Origin: Daphnia carinata
Taxonomy: Eukaryota > Arthropoda > Branchiopoda > Diplostraca > Daphniidae
DNA: 64,000 nucleotides
NCBI RefSeq assembly: GCF_022539665.2
Contig: NC_081333.1
Coordinates: forward strand, 3,534,001-3,598,000
Reading direction: 5' to 3'
Below the pieces are notes generated by a model. The model made no database searches. It was given only the letters and a program-made list of their open reading frames with translations, and had not been told where the DNA came from. Positions 50,594 through 63,353 of the stretch are shown piece after piece (positions within the stretch are counted from its first letter, which is position 1; each line of letters starts with the position of its first letter). The position numbers and the translations under genes are program-made.

Positions 50594-51542
50594 ATTCCCC
50601 TTTCTAAAATAACCGACGGGCGCCAGCGATCGATGATTCCGTGTGTTGTTTGATCAAACATTCTCCAGCACACATCAAAAACCTCGTCCGCTCCTGTTTT
50701 TTTTTCCCTTCCTCTTTGGTTCTATCATTTGAAATACTGCGACTTTAAATCAACAAGGAACTGATGACCACCACTACACAAGTCAGGAGGTCGTTCTCTA
50801 TTGAAAAAGGATACGGAACATGGAAGGCACATTGGAATGTTTATGTGCGCACCAAAGGCAATTCGAGACTCTTTGCTACTAGACAAACTTATATTAACTA
50901 TCGATCGTTCATGTCGGGCCCTGACGGGAAGCGAAAAAAAAGGGGGTGGGGTAGAATTTGTGAAGTAAATAAAAAAAAAAAAAAGAGCATCAACAACAAA
51001 GCGGAGGAAGGAAAAAAAAAAAAATCAAGACAACACACATTTTTTTTTTTTTGTTTTCACTCGCAAGCCCATGCGCTTCGCATACGTATTAAGTGTGAGT
51101 GTGTCGAAACGGCCGAGTTTTGCATGCTCTTTCTCTCTCACTATTGTCACCGACCGACTGTTTGTTAGTCATTCTCAACTGACAAAGCAATAAAAAAAAA
51201 AAGAGAGAGAGAGAGAGAGCTCGGGGTTGGGCGATGGATCGATAGTTTTGTGAATAATAAAACTAAATCAGATGGTTGCAGACAGGTTTACGTTTCAATT
51301 TTGGGGAAATTGAGAGCTGTACATTCTTTTTTTTTTTTTTTTTTTTTTGAAAAAGAATTCCATGGAATTAGTAGAAAGCCGATTTGATTTCGATCGGAAT
51401 AACTAATTCGGAATTCTTTTTCTTTTTTTTTTTTTTATTTCCCACCCTTCTCCCGCAATCCTGAATTGATGTTTATGGTGTGTAGGACAAACAGCCAGTC
51501 GGAATGCTTACTATCTCGACGCATCCAGCGTCTGGATGAATG
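42996..51542 (+). CDS. Immunoglobulin-superfamily surface or secreted protein (3' end unresolved)
   Basis: Exons read: 42996-43041, 45716-46129, 47265-47388, 48572-48744, 50227-50277 and 51486-51542; phases agree, giving at least 288 aa. Exon 1 encodes a signal peptide (MSSAISLIIFFLTIT). Exon 2 encodes a V-type Ig domain: VVLDCDYVL, the core WYF, then LSGVYRCKV. Exons 3-4 encode a second, C2-like Ig domain: VNVTCRVEG and FECVLSIPA. Exon 5 is a proline/serine stalk with eight serines from an AGC repeat. Exon 6 adds a short polar stretch. Architecture fits arthropod cell-surface Ig proteins of the beaten-path-like kind; the exact family is not recognised. A GPI signal or transmembrane helix would be expected next but was not found. 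A final exon at 52050-52069 (GRYYVL, stop) fits the phase yet is weak. Introns of 0.9-2.7 kb are full of simple repeats. Confidence 0.75.
43042..45715 (+). other. First intron of the Ig-superfamily gene
   Basis: 2.67 kb. It is homopolymer-rich with no exon seen. An 81-codon minus-strand frame at 43836-44081 has no support. Confidence 0.55.
46130..51485 (+). repeat. Simple-repeat-rich introns of the Ig-superfamily gene
   Basis: The introns between exons 2 and 6 carry T29 (48882-48910), a TA run (49677-49700), a TG run (about 50319-50338), a C tract joined to T37 (50556-50592) and many shorter A/T and G runs. No additional exon was recognised. Confidence 0.8.
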
Positions 51543-53911
51543 GTAGGCTACTACTTTTCCTTGTACTTGTCCATGCGTCTTCTGTCGGGATCCTCGTCGT
51601 CTAGCAGCTTCATTACCATGACACAAGCAACCCAAACGAAAAAAAAAAAAGAAGAAAGAAAAAGCTCTTTTTCTGTACGCGCTCGCGTTGTGCAAGAAAC
51701 GGCCGAATATCCGCGCTAGCACCGGATAAAAACAGGAAGGAAAGAAGAATATATATATATATATATATATAAAAGAGAAGAAGTAGAGAAAAAACCGGAT
51801 AGATCGTGTTAATCCTTTCTGGGCGTGTTTCCTTTCTCCTTCTATTATCTTCCTTTTTTTTTTTTTTTCTCTCTTTCTTTCTTTCTTTTTTTCTGCGATG
51901 TGTACACAACCGAATGATGTATGGAAGAGTAGCGAAGAAAGAAAAAATTCATCACACGACACGGATTACGGGCCAATGTCGCTGACTAAGGACAAGGGAT
52001 TAATTCGTAGTGACATGGTGTACATATAATTGAAGTGTGTCGATCGCAGGTCGGTATTATGTTTTGTAACACAGTTGTCTCATCTTTTTGCTCGCGAAAC
52101 AACAAAAACCATCCGGCTATCTGTAAAACAGTTGGAAGGAAATTATTCTTCTAATGTGTGTGTGTAAAATTTGTAAATGCGTGTATTGAGCGTGAGATAG
52201 GCATTGGGGAGGGACGAAGTGTGTAGGTCTTTTTTACGGCTGTTTTTTTTTTTTTTTTTTTTTTTTTTTGGGGGGGGGGCCATCCATTTTCGCCCGGCGC
52301 GAATCTCCCACCTCTCGTCATACTTCCGTTATCGGTCCCGATCGCATCCCTCTCGTCGAGTTGCAATCTCCTCTTTTGTGTAACCATTCAAAAACTACTT
52401 CCGCCTGATTTCACTACCAATCTTAGTTTTTTTTTTCTTTTTTTTTTTTTTTTTTTTTTTTAAATATCTGCCCGTTTGTTCTAGTCATCACCGTCTTCCT
52501 TCGTTTTTCATTCTTTCCTTTTTTTTTTTCGAAAAGAAAATATAATTTTTTGTTTTCTTTTTTGTTTCCCGCCGCTAATTTTATTAATGCGTTAATTCGG
52601 TATGGTGTCAAATCATCGTGAGCAAAAAAAAAAAAAAAAGACAAAACCACTACCGTCTTTCTCTCTTGCCGCCCCACGAGAGTTTGCAACACGCACGCTA
52701 AGTAATGTACGCATCTTATTTTAATGAAAAGGAAACCATGGCACCGTGAATATGGCAATAATAATAAATGAAAAAAAAAAAAAAAAAAAAAAATGCGGGA
52801 GAAGACGAAGGGAGATGCACATAAGTAGTTACCGGGGTGGAAAATTTTTTAAGTACGAGAGAGAGAGAGATGAGTCGTTGTATATCTTATGTGTTCATCT
52901 ATCGCTCTTAGTTTAAATCTGAGAGAAGAAATGTGGACCGGAAAGAACATGTTTTTTTTTTTGTTTTTTTATGCTCCCACCATTGAATGTCAACCCTCTG
53001 CTATTTGGCTGTGTGTGTGTGTGTGTCACTCATCCATCCGTGTTTTCATCCATTTATTCTCGTCATTTTATAAAGAATGTAATTTGATGGTGGGACGGGA
53101 TGACGTTGGGATTTATTGATAACGCATGACGCAACACATTTGGTAGCCCCGATTCTCTTGTTCGTGAAGAAAATGACACTTTACAAAAGAAAATTCACGC
53201 TGTCAGGGGGGAGGGGGGGAGAGCGGGAAATGTCCAAACGATTTGGCCGGACTGAAAATGTACTCGTTATTGCAAGTCCCGCCCTCTCCCGTCGATTAAA
53301 CGCGATATGTATGCGTCGGCAGTTTGGGCGCTGGCGTTCTCGTAATCGTTTTAAGGATGGCTTTCCTTAAGTGTGGGTGTGTTTGTACATTTTGAACGAA
53401 GAATGTTGACAAGACCATGTTGAACAAGAATTTCTTTTATATATATATATATACGTCTGCCCGTACAATTACGCAAAATACAAAGCAAAGGGAAAATTTG
53501 AATTTCGCGCGTTTACGCGTTTTTTTTTTCATTTTTGCATCTTTTACTTTGCATTTCGCAATTGTTCGTTTAACGTGTTCCTTTTGTTACATCACGTTCG
53601 TGTCCTGCATCCACTACGGAGACTTGATTGGATTTGGATCTTTTCGTGGGTCCCTCCATTCTAGGTTTGTTTTGTTTTTTTTATTTTTATTTTTATTGTT
53701 TTCGAAATCCGTCACATGTAATTGTTTCTTGTCTAGGTCTGAATCCAATAAGAGAAACACTGGAGAGAGAAAACTGTCGAGTATCTACCCCAGACATTGC
53801 CCGCCAGGAGAATCATTTCGCATGCACTTTCTTCTTGCCTCGGGAAAAATAACTACAGAAAAGGTAGGAACATTTCCGGTCTCGCATTTCCTCTTTAGTA
53901 TCTAGTTACAA

Positions 53912-53948
<37 letters not shown>

Positions 53949-56342
53949 CGTCCCATCTCAAAAAAAAAAGCGCATATACATGTCTACTTTTGTATCTTGA
54001 ATTCTGAAAAGAAAAAAAAAAAAGAGGGGGGGGGGTTTGAACATTCGACCGTCTAGGCCCACAACAGCTAACGGGGCAATAGGGAAAAAATAAATCGGAT
54101 GCGGTGACGACACTCTGCGATAAGCCTATATAGATGCTGTGCATAGGAGCGTTGGGTGTCGACATAACGGGCCTAGTAAGGGGAGATAGCTGGGAAGACG
54201 TGAACGTAAGAAAAAAAAAAAAAATGAGAGCAAATGTCTTTAAAGGGTTAGCAAACTGTAAATACAGATAGTGAAAGGGCAGCAACTCGAGCACGAGATA
54301 TTGAGGAAAAGTGAACGAAGGTTTGGCACGCAGTTTTTTTTTTTTTTGGGGTGGGGGGGGGTGGACAATGATATTTGAACAACAGTAAAAACCAATGTCG
54401 CTCTCTCTCTTTTTCGTGTTGTAGCCTAAATAATAATAGCGTGAACGGCAGTCGATATATATACTTTGACATTGTATCGCGCCCCCCCCCCCCCCACACA
54501 CGATCCGGATCGTTAAGTCTCAACGGCGATGCAGCGCGTCTGCTTGCCGTTTCGCTAAACCATCGCCGCCGTGCTGTGTTTACATGTGTAGAGGATCTTA
54601 TTTTCGGCTGTTGCTCGAGAACTGTGGACGTTATCGGAGCTTTCTTTACTAAAAACTTGTGAGTAGAGAGGAATCTTAGACGCAGCCTTCGATCTATCGA
54701 AATGATCCAATAAGCGTCGTCTGTGTTTGTTGGCAGCAAGCCTGTGTCAATGGGAAGTAAATCAAGTTAGCGGTCCATATAGTTCTATACAGACAGCGGC
54801 TCTAAATTCTTATTTTTTTATTTTTTTTTACATCCGCTTTAGAAATAGAAGTCGATGGAACGACGAACTGCTTTTCAATTGCTTGAAAGCTTAACAGCAT
54901 CGCTAACGTACATAAGAGAAACAACATTTTAGCTCTTAATGAAGTTTGGATTTTTTTTTTTTTTTGTTTTTAAAGCAGTTTTTGTTTCTCATGCTTTCTA
55001 TCTCTGCCCCCCTTTTTTTTTTTTACGGTCGATCAGCTCTTCCGCTACGAAAGGCATTGACTCAAAAGGTGCTCATGACAGTTCCTATATGTTGGGAGTC
55101 AATATCGACATGAAAGACGTTCCATTTCGTAGATGGGTAGCGAACTGTGTGGCGTTCGGATTATTCAAGCTCTGAGAACCAGATATATATATATATAAAA
55201 AAAAAAAAAATACGCACCCCCCCCCCCTTCAGTTCTTCTTCGCTCTGCGTATACTTCACTCACGATTTATTGGCTATTTGTGTACATTATATAAGGATTG
55301 CGTGTAGGAAAGCAAAAAGGATCGATTCCTGCTTCAGCGTGGGCATCAAATTCTTTTGTCTTTACAGTGGGGGGGGGGGGGGAATGATGAAAAGAAAACA
55401 AGAAATACGTGTGTTGCAGTCTATCATTCTAATGGACCACTTCAAATGTCACAACAACCCATTCCGTGCTGTGCGCTTCCCGGACATTATTTTAACACTT
55501 GGGAGTCGTTCAAGAAGTTTGAACCTTTAAATAAAAGGATTTCATTAAAGATATTATCACGTACTTTGAAACTTGAGAATGTGTTTATTTAACGAGATGT
55601 AGTTGGCTATTATGTTTAACGCCAACGTCAGCTGGCGCATTTCGTTATTCGCTTATCCTCCATGATGGCGATACGCAGAAATGAGGGACACATCCGTCGA
55701 TATGCGCTCTATTCAACGAAGAAAAACTTGCGACCTCTTTTCACGTGGTTGCATATTGATCCTCGAAATGTTTTTGCAATGTCATGTTGAGAGGAGTGGG
55801 TACTTACCGACATTATTCTTTTTACCTAAGCCTATTGCGGCCCAATCATTTCGCGATTGAAATAGGATTGTACCGTTTATTTGGATTCTCTTTGAGTGCC
55901 TCATATGCGTAATGAGGCCATAAGGTTTCCTTTCTATTTTTCTCGTGCAGCTACTCTTCTTTCATCTCGATATCAAATATCGTTACATTCGGAACGCGTT
56001 TCTATGCATTCGAAATGGACAATTGAATTTTGTAATTGAAATCTGGCTTACATTAGGCAACAACTAGCCTCTCCATTTTTTTTTTTGGGTGCAATCAGGT
56101 ACAATCAGGTTGCTGTTCGCGATTGGTCTACTAATGTCACACGAAAGCACTGATCGTCCAGGATTGCCGATGATATTTTGCCCTAATCGAAACGGCCTGA
56201 AAGAAATCCAGTGGAGGCGGATTCCAATCCGCCCCGCTCAATCGATTTTTATTTTATTCGCGTCATCGACATGGAAGGTTTCATGCTCTATATATATTTT
56301 TTTTCTATTTTTCTCTCTTTATATATATATATATATATATAT

Positions 56343-56382
<40 letters not shown>

Positions 56383-58474
56383 ACGTGTTACGTATACTGT
56401 GTACACTAAAGTTTTGGCTGGCAGTCAACTCCTGATGACCCTGCTGTGCTTATCTGATGGGAGGGGCCGAAGGAAGAAAGAGAAGTATAAGGGAAGAATG
56501 AAACGAAAGATAAAGGATGGCTACCAGCCGTCCGCTAGCGCCCACGCCTCTACCCCTCCAAAAGAAAACAACAACGAGCCGGGTCCATAGCAAGTGGGAT
56601 GGATACAGGGCAAAGTATAGGGCCTAACGTATACGTTTCAGTTAAACTAAATAAACACGAGTTCCCCCTTCCCCCCAAATCTCGGAACTCGACTCATGCC
56701 GGAACAAGCAAACAAGAAAAGAGCCTTAATGAAAACTGATTGAAATTTTGTAACTCGTGTTCAGCTCGGGCATGGACTACCCTGTTTCCCTTGATGAATA
56801 ATGATTTCTGTTTTCCCCCTTTCTTTTAGATTTGTATCTAATTTATACGCGAATGGCGGAGCATCTGCATTTGACTAGCTACCACGGATTGATTTCCTTT
56901 TCATATCCCGTTACATTATGCAACGCTTCTTTTGTTGCTTCAAGTTCGATCCTGCGTGCCGATCAATTCACAAGTGGTCCAATTCGCTCTCTCAAGTATA
57001 TTGATGTGTCATCGTTCTTCCTGCTCGAGGAAGAAAAGAAAAAAAAAAAATGTCCCTTCTTATTCCTTTTGCAGACTGGTAAGTTCCTTTTGACTTGCAG
57101 TTTTGTTGTCACTATCAGCATGTGCCGCAAACAAAGTCACTCTTTGTTATTTACATTAGGAGGTCAGCAGCACACGCTGTGCACGAAGAGCTAAATACGT
57201 ACAAGATTGGATGGACTGCTGTGGCCGTCGCTTTCCAATCTTGATTACACAAGCTGAAATGATTCTCTCTCCTGGAAATAATTCAGACAGAGCGGCGTGG
57301 ATATGTACACAACAGAGCGAAAGCGAAAAGGAAAAAAAAAAAAAGGGAAGAAATCCAGCGAACCGGGTTAATTCATCTCTTTCGTCCGTCAGTCCATTAA
57401 AAGGAAGCTGCCCACCGTATGCTCTGAGCTTGCACATGGTTCTCTCTTTTTCTATTTTTTTTTTTTTTTTTTCGCATTCTTTTTTTCTTTTTTTTTTTAA
57501 AGGATACTCGGGGATTATGGGAAAACAAGGAAACCTACAGCAAATATGAACTTTGGTTTTCATTCTACTATGGTATTTCGAATTCTATTATTAATTACAT
57601 CAAAGTAATATAATATCCCTCACTTCGCCTGTAGGATATACTACATCATTAATCGGCGAACGGTATGGTCCTAAAAGTGAGACCTGGTGATTCCCGAGCT
57701 TTTCTGTATGGACGGCTGATGGATGATTCCTTTCAAAATCATCTGTCCAGCTGATGGTTAGGAGACCGAATGTTTATTTCGCAATGGATGCGCCCATAAT
57801 ATGGAAGGAACACCAACTACCACCACGCCCCTTTTATCGTTGGGCATGGGAAAGTGCTGCTGTGCATTATCCTTTTCTTTTTGTATTTATTTCCCTCTTT
57901 CTCTCTATCTAAAAGATTAAAATAATATCGTTAATGTTTAGATCTTTTATCTTTGATGTTTAGGTCGTTAATTCTGCTCTCACTGCGCTGGCATAATTTA
58001 TCGTCCGAATGACCCGCAGAGTTGACTGTACAGCACCAGGCCATATGGTGCAGTAAATTTAGTCATTCAAACGATGCGCAGAGCACGACCACAGAGCGTG
58101 CGAAAAACCTAATGACGGGAAGATATTACGATGAAACGCGTCACGCCTTTTTAATTATTCCCTGAGGCTAACATATGTAATGGACTTCGCGTTAATTCGA
58201 TGTGCGAAAAAAGATGACATTTAGACGAAGGAACGATTAAATCTTTCAGGTATTTATACATAATTTGTTTGACCCCAACATGCTACCATGCATAATTTCT
58301 ATCCGTTCAATAGCAAAGAGAGATGAAGACAGAATTTAAAAGGACCTAGAGCGCCCATCCGCACGCATGACATTATAAAATTTCTTAGAATTATACAACT
58401 AATATAAGAAGATTGTGCAAGAGACCCCATCAACCTAAATAGTAAAGAAGATTATATTCCACCAAAGAAAAAGG
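51543..58474. other. Low-complexity region downstream of the Ig exons
   Basis: This holds the unresolved 3' end of the Ig gene and intergenic DNA. Simple repeats include TA runs at 51749-51770 and 56320-56343, the latter followed by T34 (56345-56378), and T runs of over 20 at 52240, 52445 and 53920. An AATAAA near 52762 is followed by an A tract and might be the gene's 3' end. Phase-compatible candidate last exons at 52050, about 53740, 54589 and 55036 lack convincing membrane or GPI sequences. Confidence 0.45.
56320..56378. repeat. TA microsatellite joined to T34 tract
   Basis: Twelve TA units run directly into 34 T. Similar TA runs lie at 49677-49700 and 51749-51770. Confidence 0.9.
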
Positions 58475-59362
58475 ATGCAGCATGAACTCAATTCCATTTT
58501 CTCCGAAGATGGGTCCAGTTTTCACGAGCATCTGTCGAAACTGTCAAAGAGGTTCATAGCCAGCGTGACATCACTAAACCAGGTCCGTGTTTTTGAAGAA
58601 AGAAAACTATTTTCGTACTTTTTATGGCATCGAACTGTGTATTTCCTTTCCCCTTCAAAATAAGCAGCAGGCTAGACTTACTGGTAGGATCCCCCTCAGT
58701 ATATCCCATCCGGCCTATCGTAAAAAACCGGATTTTTTTTATATCTTGTGTATACAAGTAGTATCTGTGTTACACTATAGGAGGAAATGATCCTGCTGCT
58801 GGCCAAAGAAAGTCACCCGCTAGATTTCTCCCTTCCGGTGAAAACTCTGCGGGGTTTATTCAGCCAACTGCAGTGAGTTGTCATGGTACTCACAACGCTT
58901 TGTAGATCATTGTTACCTTACTTTCTATAGGACCCAATGGACTTGTTTTGCTTTTGATGAGCAGCTTCCAAAAATGTTTTGGACTTTGCCTACGGTATTT
59001 CCTTATCGGCAATTGGCTTGCTTTTCACAAGATTTCTTTTGAGAGAGGAAATCAACCATTACCAAAAAGAAAGACCGATAAATAACGTTGGACTAGTGGA
59101 CACGTTTCCTTTTTGAAATGCAACTGATGTCGATACAATTTTGCTGCGACCCTATAACAGGACACAATGCTTCTTCATCTGGTGAGCTATAAACAAAATG
59201 GTTATACATGTAAACCCTGTCCCATACTAATGCAGTTGTCATCCTATAAACCAATCAACTCTGTAGGATGGAGCTTTTTGGCGTCTTACAAAGGAGGCTT
59301 TCCAAGCTTTTAGCTCTCAAGTTGGAGACGGGACGGAAATATCACAATTAGTGTCCTTTTAG
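58475..59362 (+). CDS. Five-exon hypothetical protein, about 126 aa
   Basis: Proposed exons: 58475-58582, 58781-58872, 58931-58994, 59161-59181 and 59267-59362. All use GT donors and AG acceptors with good pyrimidine-ending acceptors (CTATAG, CTATAG, ATAACAG, CTGTAG), and phases agree. The product begins MQHELNSIFSEDGSSFHEHL and contains EEMILLLAKESHPLDF and TQWTCFAFDEQLPKMFWTLP; it looks helical and cytosolic, with no signal peptide or recognised domain. The fourth exon is only 21 bases and can be skipped without breaking the frame. Exon 3 could also read through the donor for 14 codons to a TGA. In this composition chance open stretches are common, so this may be a gene fragment or pseudogene. 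I do not recognise the family. Confidence 0.35.
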
Positions 59363-60347
59363 ATACAAACCCCTCAAGTCGACATATTAGTATAGAAATC
59401 GGATTTCCTTTGGCGGCAGAAAGCAGTGGTATAAAAACTACGAAGCGTCTTGCTGTATAATTATATGTTGTTTAGTTGAGAGATAATTTTGCAATTTGCA
59501 ATTAAACAATTGCAATTATGCAATTGTGCAATTTCCTCTAGAGGTAGTTACTAAGTTGAAATTAATGGGTCTGATAAATTGCAAATTTCGTGTAGAATCT
59601 ATAAACAAAATTCGAATCGTATGTTGTCTAGCCTTACGAATGGAAGTAGGTGCTTTATTTTGAATAACCTATGTTAGAAAAAAAAGTGAATGTAGAAAAT
59701 AACGTTTGAAAATGCCAATTGAACAATTTAATAAACATGGGGTTGAGTTATCATTTTAGAAATACACATGTCGACGGTGTTTACTTGGTGTTGCATGAAA
59801 ACGATACGGCCAAGTCATTTCTATGAAATCGCTACACAGTTCAACGAATACTTTATGCATATCTCGGCAATACATCGGTCTGTAGAAAGTTTTTGAACCA
59901 TCTGACACCATTGTATAGTACAGCTGACAGCTGGGTGGAGAAGGTAAGGTGTTTAACACGGCTGGTGTTAATTGTGAGTGAGTGAGGAGAACATTGTAGT
60001 TAATCGTGATTTGAAAGTATAAGAAAAGTTTTCAATGCAAAGAGCTTAGAGGAGTCCACCTGGACATCATGTGTTTTTCGCTAAGGTATGATTTACTTGA
60101 GTTTTTTTTTTTATGTCTAAAACTGAATAATGACTAATGGTTCTATGTCGAACTTTGGGACAGCTGTGGAAATTTCCAGCAGGGTAATAAAATAAGGCTT
60201 AACGATTTACTTTCAACATCTGTACGTTTTCTTCCACGATTCCAGAATATGTTGACATAATTAAGGGGGAAAAGAATTTTTTATGCAGAACCAGCATTCC
60301 AATGTTGTTGGAACACGTTTGGTTTCATCTTATTCCGAATCAACTTT

Positions 60348-61508
60348 ATAAGCCTAACTTTTTCGGGCGCAATAAAACAAGCCTGACACTCAAGACTGAC
60401 AGTGAAATAAGCCGGACTTTTTCGTTATTATTCTTTTTTATTAGAAACCTCAATGTAGCTTTAAAAACAAAAGATTTATACTCTAAGTTAAACGAGGATC
60501 AGGAATATTTTCCTTGCACTTGCTTTTTTTTTTTTTAAAGGCATTCATTTTTTAAGGAAGGAAAGAAAAGTAAATGTTGTTTCTGCAGCCAATAATGGAA
60601 ATACAATAGTTTTTTTCAAATCTTGTAGACAATCAAATTTCGTTCACTTTTATTAAATTTCCCGATAGGAATTCTGTCTAGATCATAGTTTGGTTGAGAT
60701 TTCCAGCATTTATCCGAGTTTTACGATGTTTCTGTTCCAAGATGGCGTTGCCGATGAAAAACAGACTAGAATCTGTTTAACTGCGTTTTATTCAGATACT
60801 ATACAACTAAGGAAAAACTAATGCTATATTTAGAATCAGCGTTCAATGTTGATTTTTTTGGTGGGTTTCATCTAATTCCGCGAGATTTCGTTTTTGGCCG
60901 ATTTTGACAAAAGTGAGAAGGCCTTCCCACTTTTTCATTTTTGGCCAAAATTTAAATTTCACTTAGAATACATGGTTTCGATTCAAAATAGAATGGAAAT
61001 CACGAAAGTCAAATTAATTTTGCATTGGCTTTATGGTTTTTAAAATAAACGTAAAAAACAGAGAGTGCGCTAACAGGTTGGGCAAATAAGCCCGACCCTC
61101 TGTGTGTCGGGCTTATGTTTCTAGCCAAACATTTTGACAAAACCACTTGGAATTCTTAAAAAATTATGCATTACACTCAAAATGAAAGACTTTTTTCAGG
61201 AAATTTGTTCATTTGCTCGCCAAAGCAGTTATTTTTGAAATATATTGAATATTGGGCTGTAGCATGACTGCGCCGTACCATACTGGCGCGCCAACGTTTG
61301 TAACTGTTTTTTCCTGTCTTTTTTGAAATTTCTGATCTCATAAAAAAGCAAACAACACTTTTCGTAATTATAGGTGATTTTGAAACTAAAGCACATCGTG
61401 TCATTGCTAAATTGAAATATTTTGAAAAAATAAAATTTTCCGGGAAAGTCGGGCTTATTTTTGTTGTCGGGTTTATTTTCTAGCCATTTCCCGGTTGGGA
61501 TTCTGTCT
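60348..61508. repeat. ATAAGCCCGAC motif cluster with 22-base direct repeat
   Basis: ATAAGCC followed by a GAC/AAC-like end lies at 60348 and 60407 (direct) and 61086 (direct). Inverted copies GTCGGGCTTAT lie at 61106 and 61448, and a variant GTCGGGTTTAT at 61466. A 22-base repeat at 60658-60679 and 61487-61508 differs at three positions. This suggests a decayed repetitive element. Confidence 0.4.
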
Positions 61509-61582
61509 TTTTCGACTAATGTTTTTGCCCCTGCTATCGCCATCTACCGGTCGATACAGTCAAACAGAAGGAAAGGCCGATA

Positions 61583-61621
61583 TTTTTTTTTTTTTTTTTT
61601 TTTGGGGGGGGGGGGGGGGGG
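61583..61621. repeat. T21 tract joined to G18 tract
   Basis: Twenty-one T run directly into eighteen G, a sharp strand-composition junction and a likely assembly or slippage hotspot. Confidence 0.9.
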
Positions 61622-62979
61622 TTAAAACGGATTGGAATAGATTGCATCAAAGTATCAAACTTACCCATTCGGCAACTCAAGTGTGCATATGTTTTTCTTT
61701 GATTATTATTTTATTTTGCTACTATGCTTGGTAAACTGCAATCGTGTCCAATATTTTTGCCTTTGCATTTTAGGTCTACTCTTAGGTGACCTATACCTGA
61801 TCCTGTGTTTTAAAGTGATCTGCTTTCACAGCTATATTTCTGTGTTCTTTTCCGTTGGTCTATGGTTCTGAATTAAGGCAAGTATATCTATTATGCTATG
61901 TCATTAAGTACTATAGGGAAGGGAATAACTGAAGTTGATTGAGATCTATTCTGATTCTCCTGATATCCATCTCAACAGGTTTTTATTTGCTTTTCAACAT
62001 CCATTTCATAGTGGGACGTGGGGCTTTGATTAATATTGCCATAAAGACTCCCGAAAATGGGTGTGGTACGGAAACCCAGAAATGGCATGAGTTCAACATC
62101 AAACATGGATTAGGTACTTTTCGGTTTTTTGTCTACCGAAAAAGTATTTTTAATTCTATTATTTTGCATTCACAGAATTTTAGCGGGGGATCAAGTCAAG
62201 TCTGGAAGTGTTACAGGAAGGAAGAGTGAGCCTACAGTTGAAAAAACACTGAGAGTGCATTACCATTAAGGTATGAGGTAAAGTAATAGAGTATGCACAT
62301 TGTCAAATGAGAAGTACCATCTTGTGTAAATGAATCCTGTATAACAGCAATCCTTTATAATTCTGTCACAGCTAGAAGCCTCAAATAATTCTGCTTTTGT
62401 TGCTAAAGAACAACTTGTCCTTTATGTTCAGAGTGTTGGTGAAGCTGGGTACTTAAATGGCCCTAAAGATGTTTCACTTTGCTGGCATTGCAGCGATGAA
62501 CATCATATATGGACTCTTTAGGAATGAAAGGAATTTTCTTGAAAAAATTTTGAATTTATGATGAATTATTTCTCCTCCTTTTTGCCAACCATGTTTAATC
62601 TACAAAAAAAAAAATTATCCAATAGGAAAGGATTTTCAGCATACTGGGAACACAACTATCAACAATGCAACATTCTACGGGTGCTATTTTATCATTCAAG
62701 AGCCTTATACAATGATGTTCATCTGCAATTTGTATGGCCTTTCCCAAGCTTCTGCCAGAAGTTGAATCTATGAGTCATGTAAGTCACATGAGCAACAATT
62801 GAGATGCTTAATGCTGTCGTTTTTCTTTTCTCAGTATAGGCTAATAGTAACATTGGATCTGAAAAGATTCTTGGTTGGGGCAAGACACTGAATAAATTGT
62901 AATGATTGGATGGATGACATGACATTTCTATACTTCATTCAGATTCCCGAGACGGTATTTTATATTTAAAAAATTGAAG

Positions 62980-63353
62980 TGCATATCTGGGCTCCCTTCC
63001 TTTCCGTAGCCCCGTTTCCCCTTGACTCGTAATAAGCCCGTAGGGGGTCATGCCCCTACTGTACGGTATATATAAAAATAACATATACCGAGGTTTGGAG
63101 GGCTCTGGCCGGAAAGGGGACGTGGGGGGTCCGCTTAGTCCGATGATGTGTTCACGGAGGGCGACGTGGCTACCCACAAATCCGAACTAAAGGTTAATCG
63201 CTCCAGTAAAAATGTTCCAAATCTTCGGCTCTTCTTCCGGCTTCTCTTAGCCAATCACCGGGTAATCTCCCCGGTGGGTCAACAAGGCAGTGTCTCCCCC
63301 TGCCTGGGTTGACGGCAACTTTTGAAAGGGCTGTTGTGCCTTTTTAAAGTTGC
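62980..63353. other. Hairpin-rich structured element of unknown type
   Basis: Five perfect stems lie in series: GTAGGGG/CCCCTAC (63040-63059), CGGTATAT/ATATACCG (63064-63090), CACCGGG/CCCGGTG (63256-63276), GTCAAC+AGGCAG/CTGCCT+GTTGAC (63278-63313) and GCAACTTT+AAAGG/CCTTT+AAAGTTGC (63315-63353). The last three are separated by one base each. The minus strand is open over 62935-63177 with a Pro/Arg-rich product, so this could be an untranslated region or fragment of a retroelement. It could also be a structured RNA gene. I do not recognise the family. Confidence 0.5.

Larger units (their letters stand above)
59363..62950. other. Intergenic region with dispersed short repeats
   Basis: No supported gene. 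It contains a GCAATT/AATTGC-rich patch (about 59487-59532), an ATAAGCCCGAC motif family (60348-61476), a 22-base direct repeat (60658-60679 and 61487-61508) and a T21/G18 tract (61583-61621). Short open frames around 61939-62229 and 62558-62773 have no splice or family support. Confidence 0.45.

Noticed and set aside
53417-53905. 162-codon plus-strand frame
   Set aside because: Dominated by T-rich low-complexity translation; no conserved motif.
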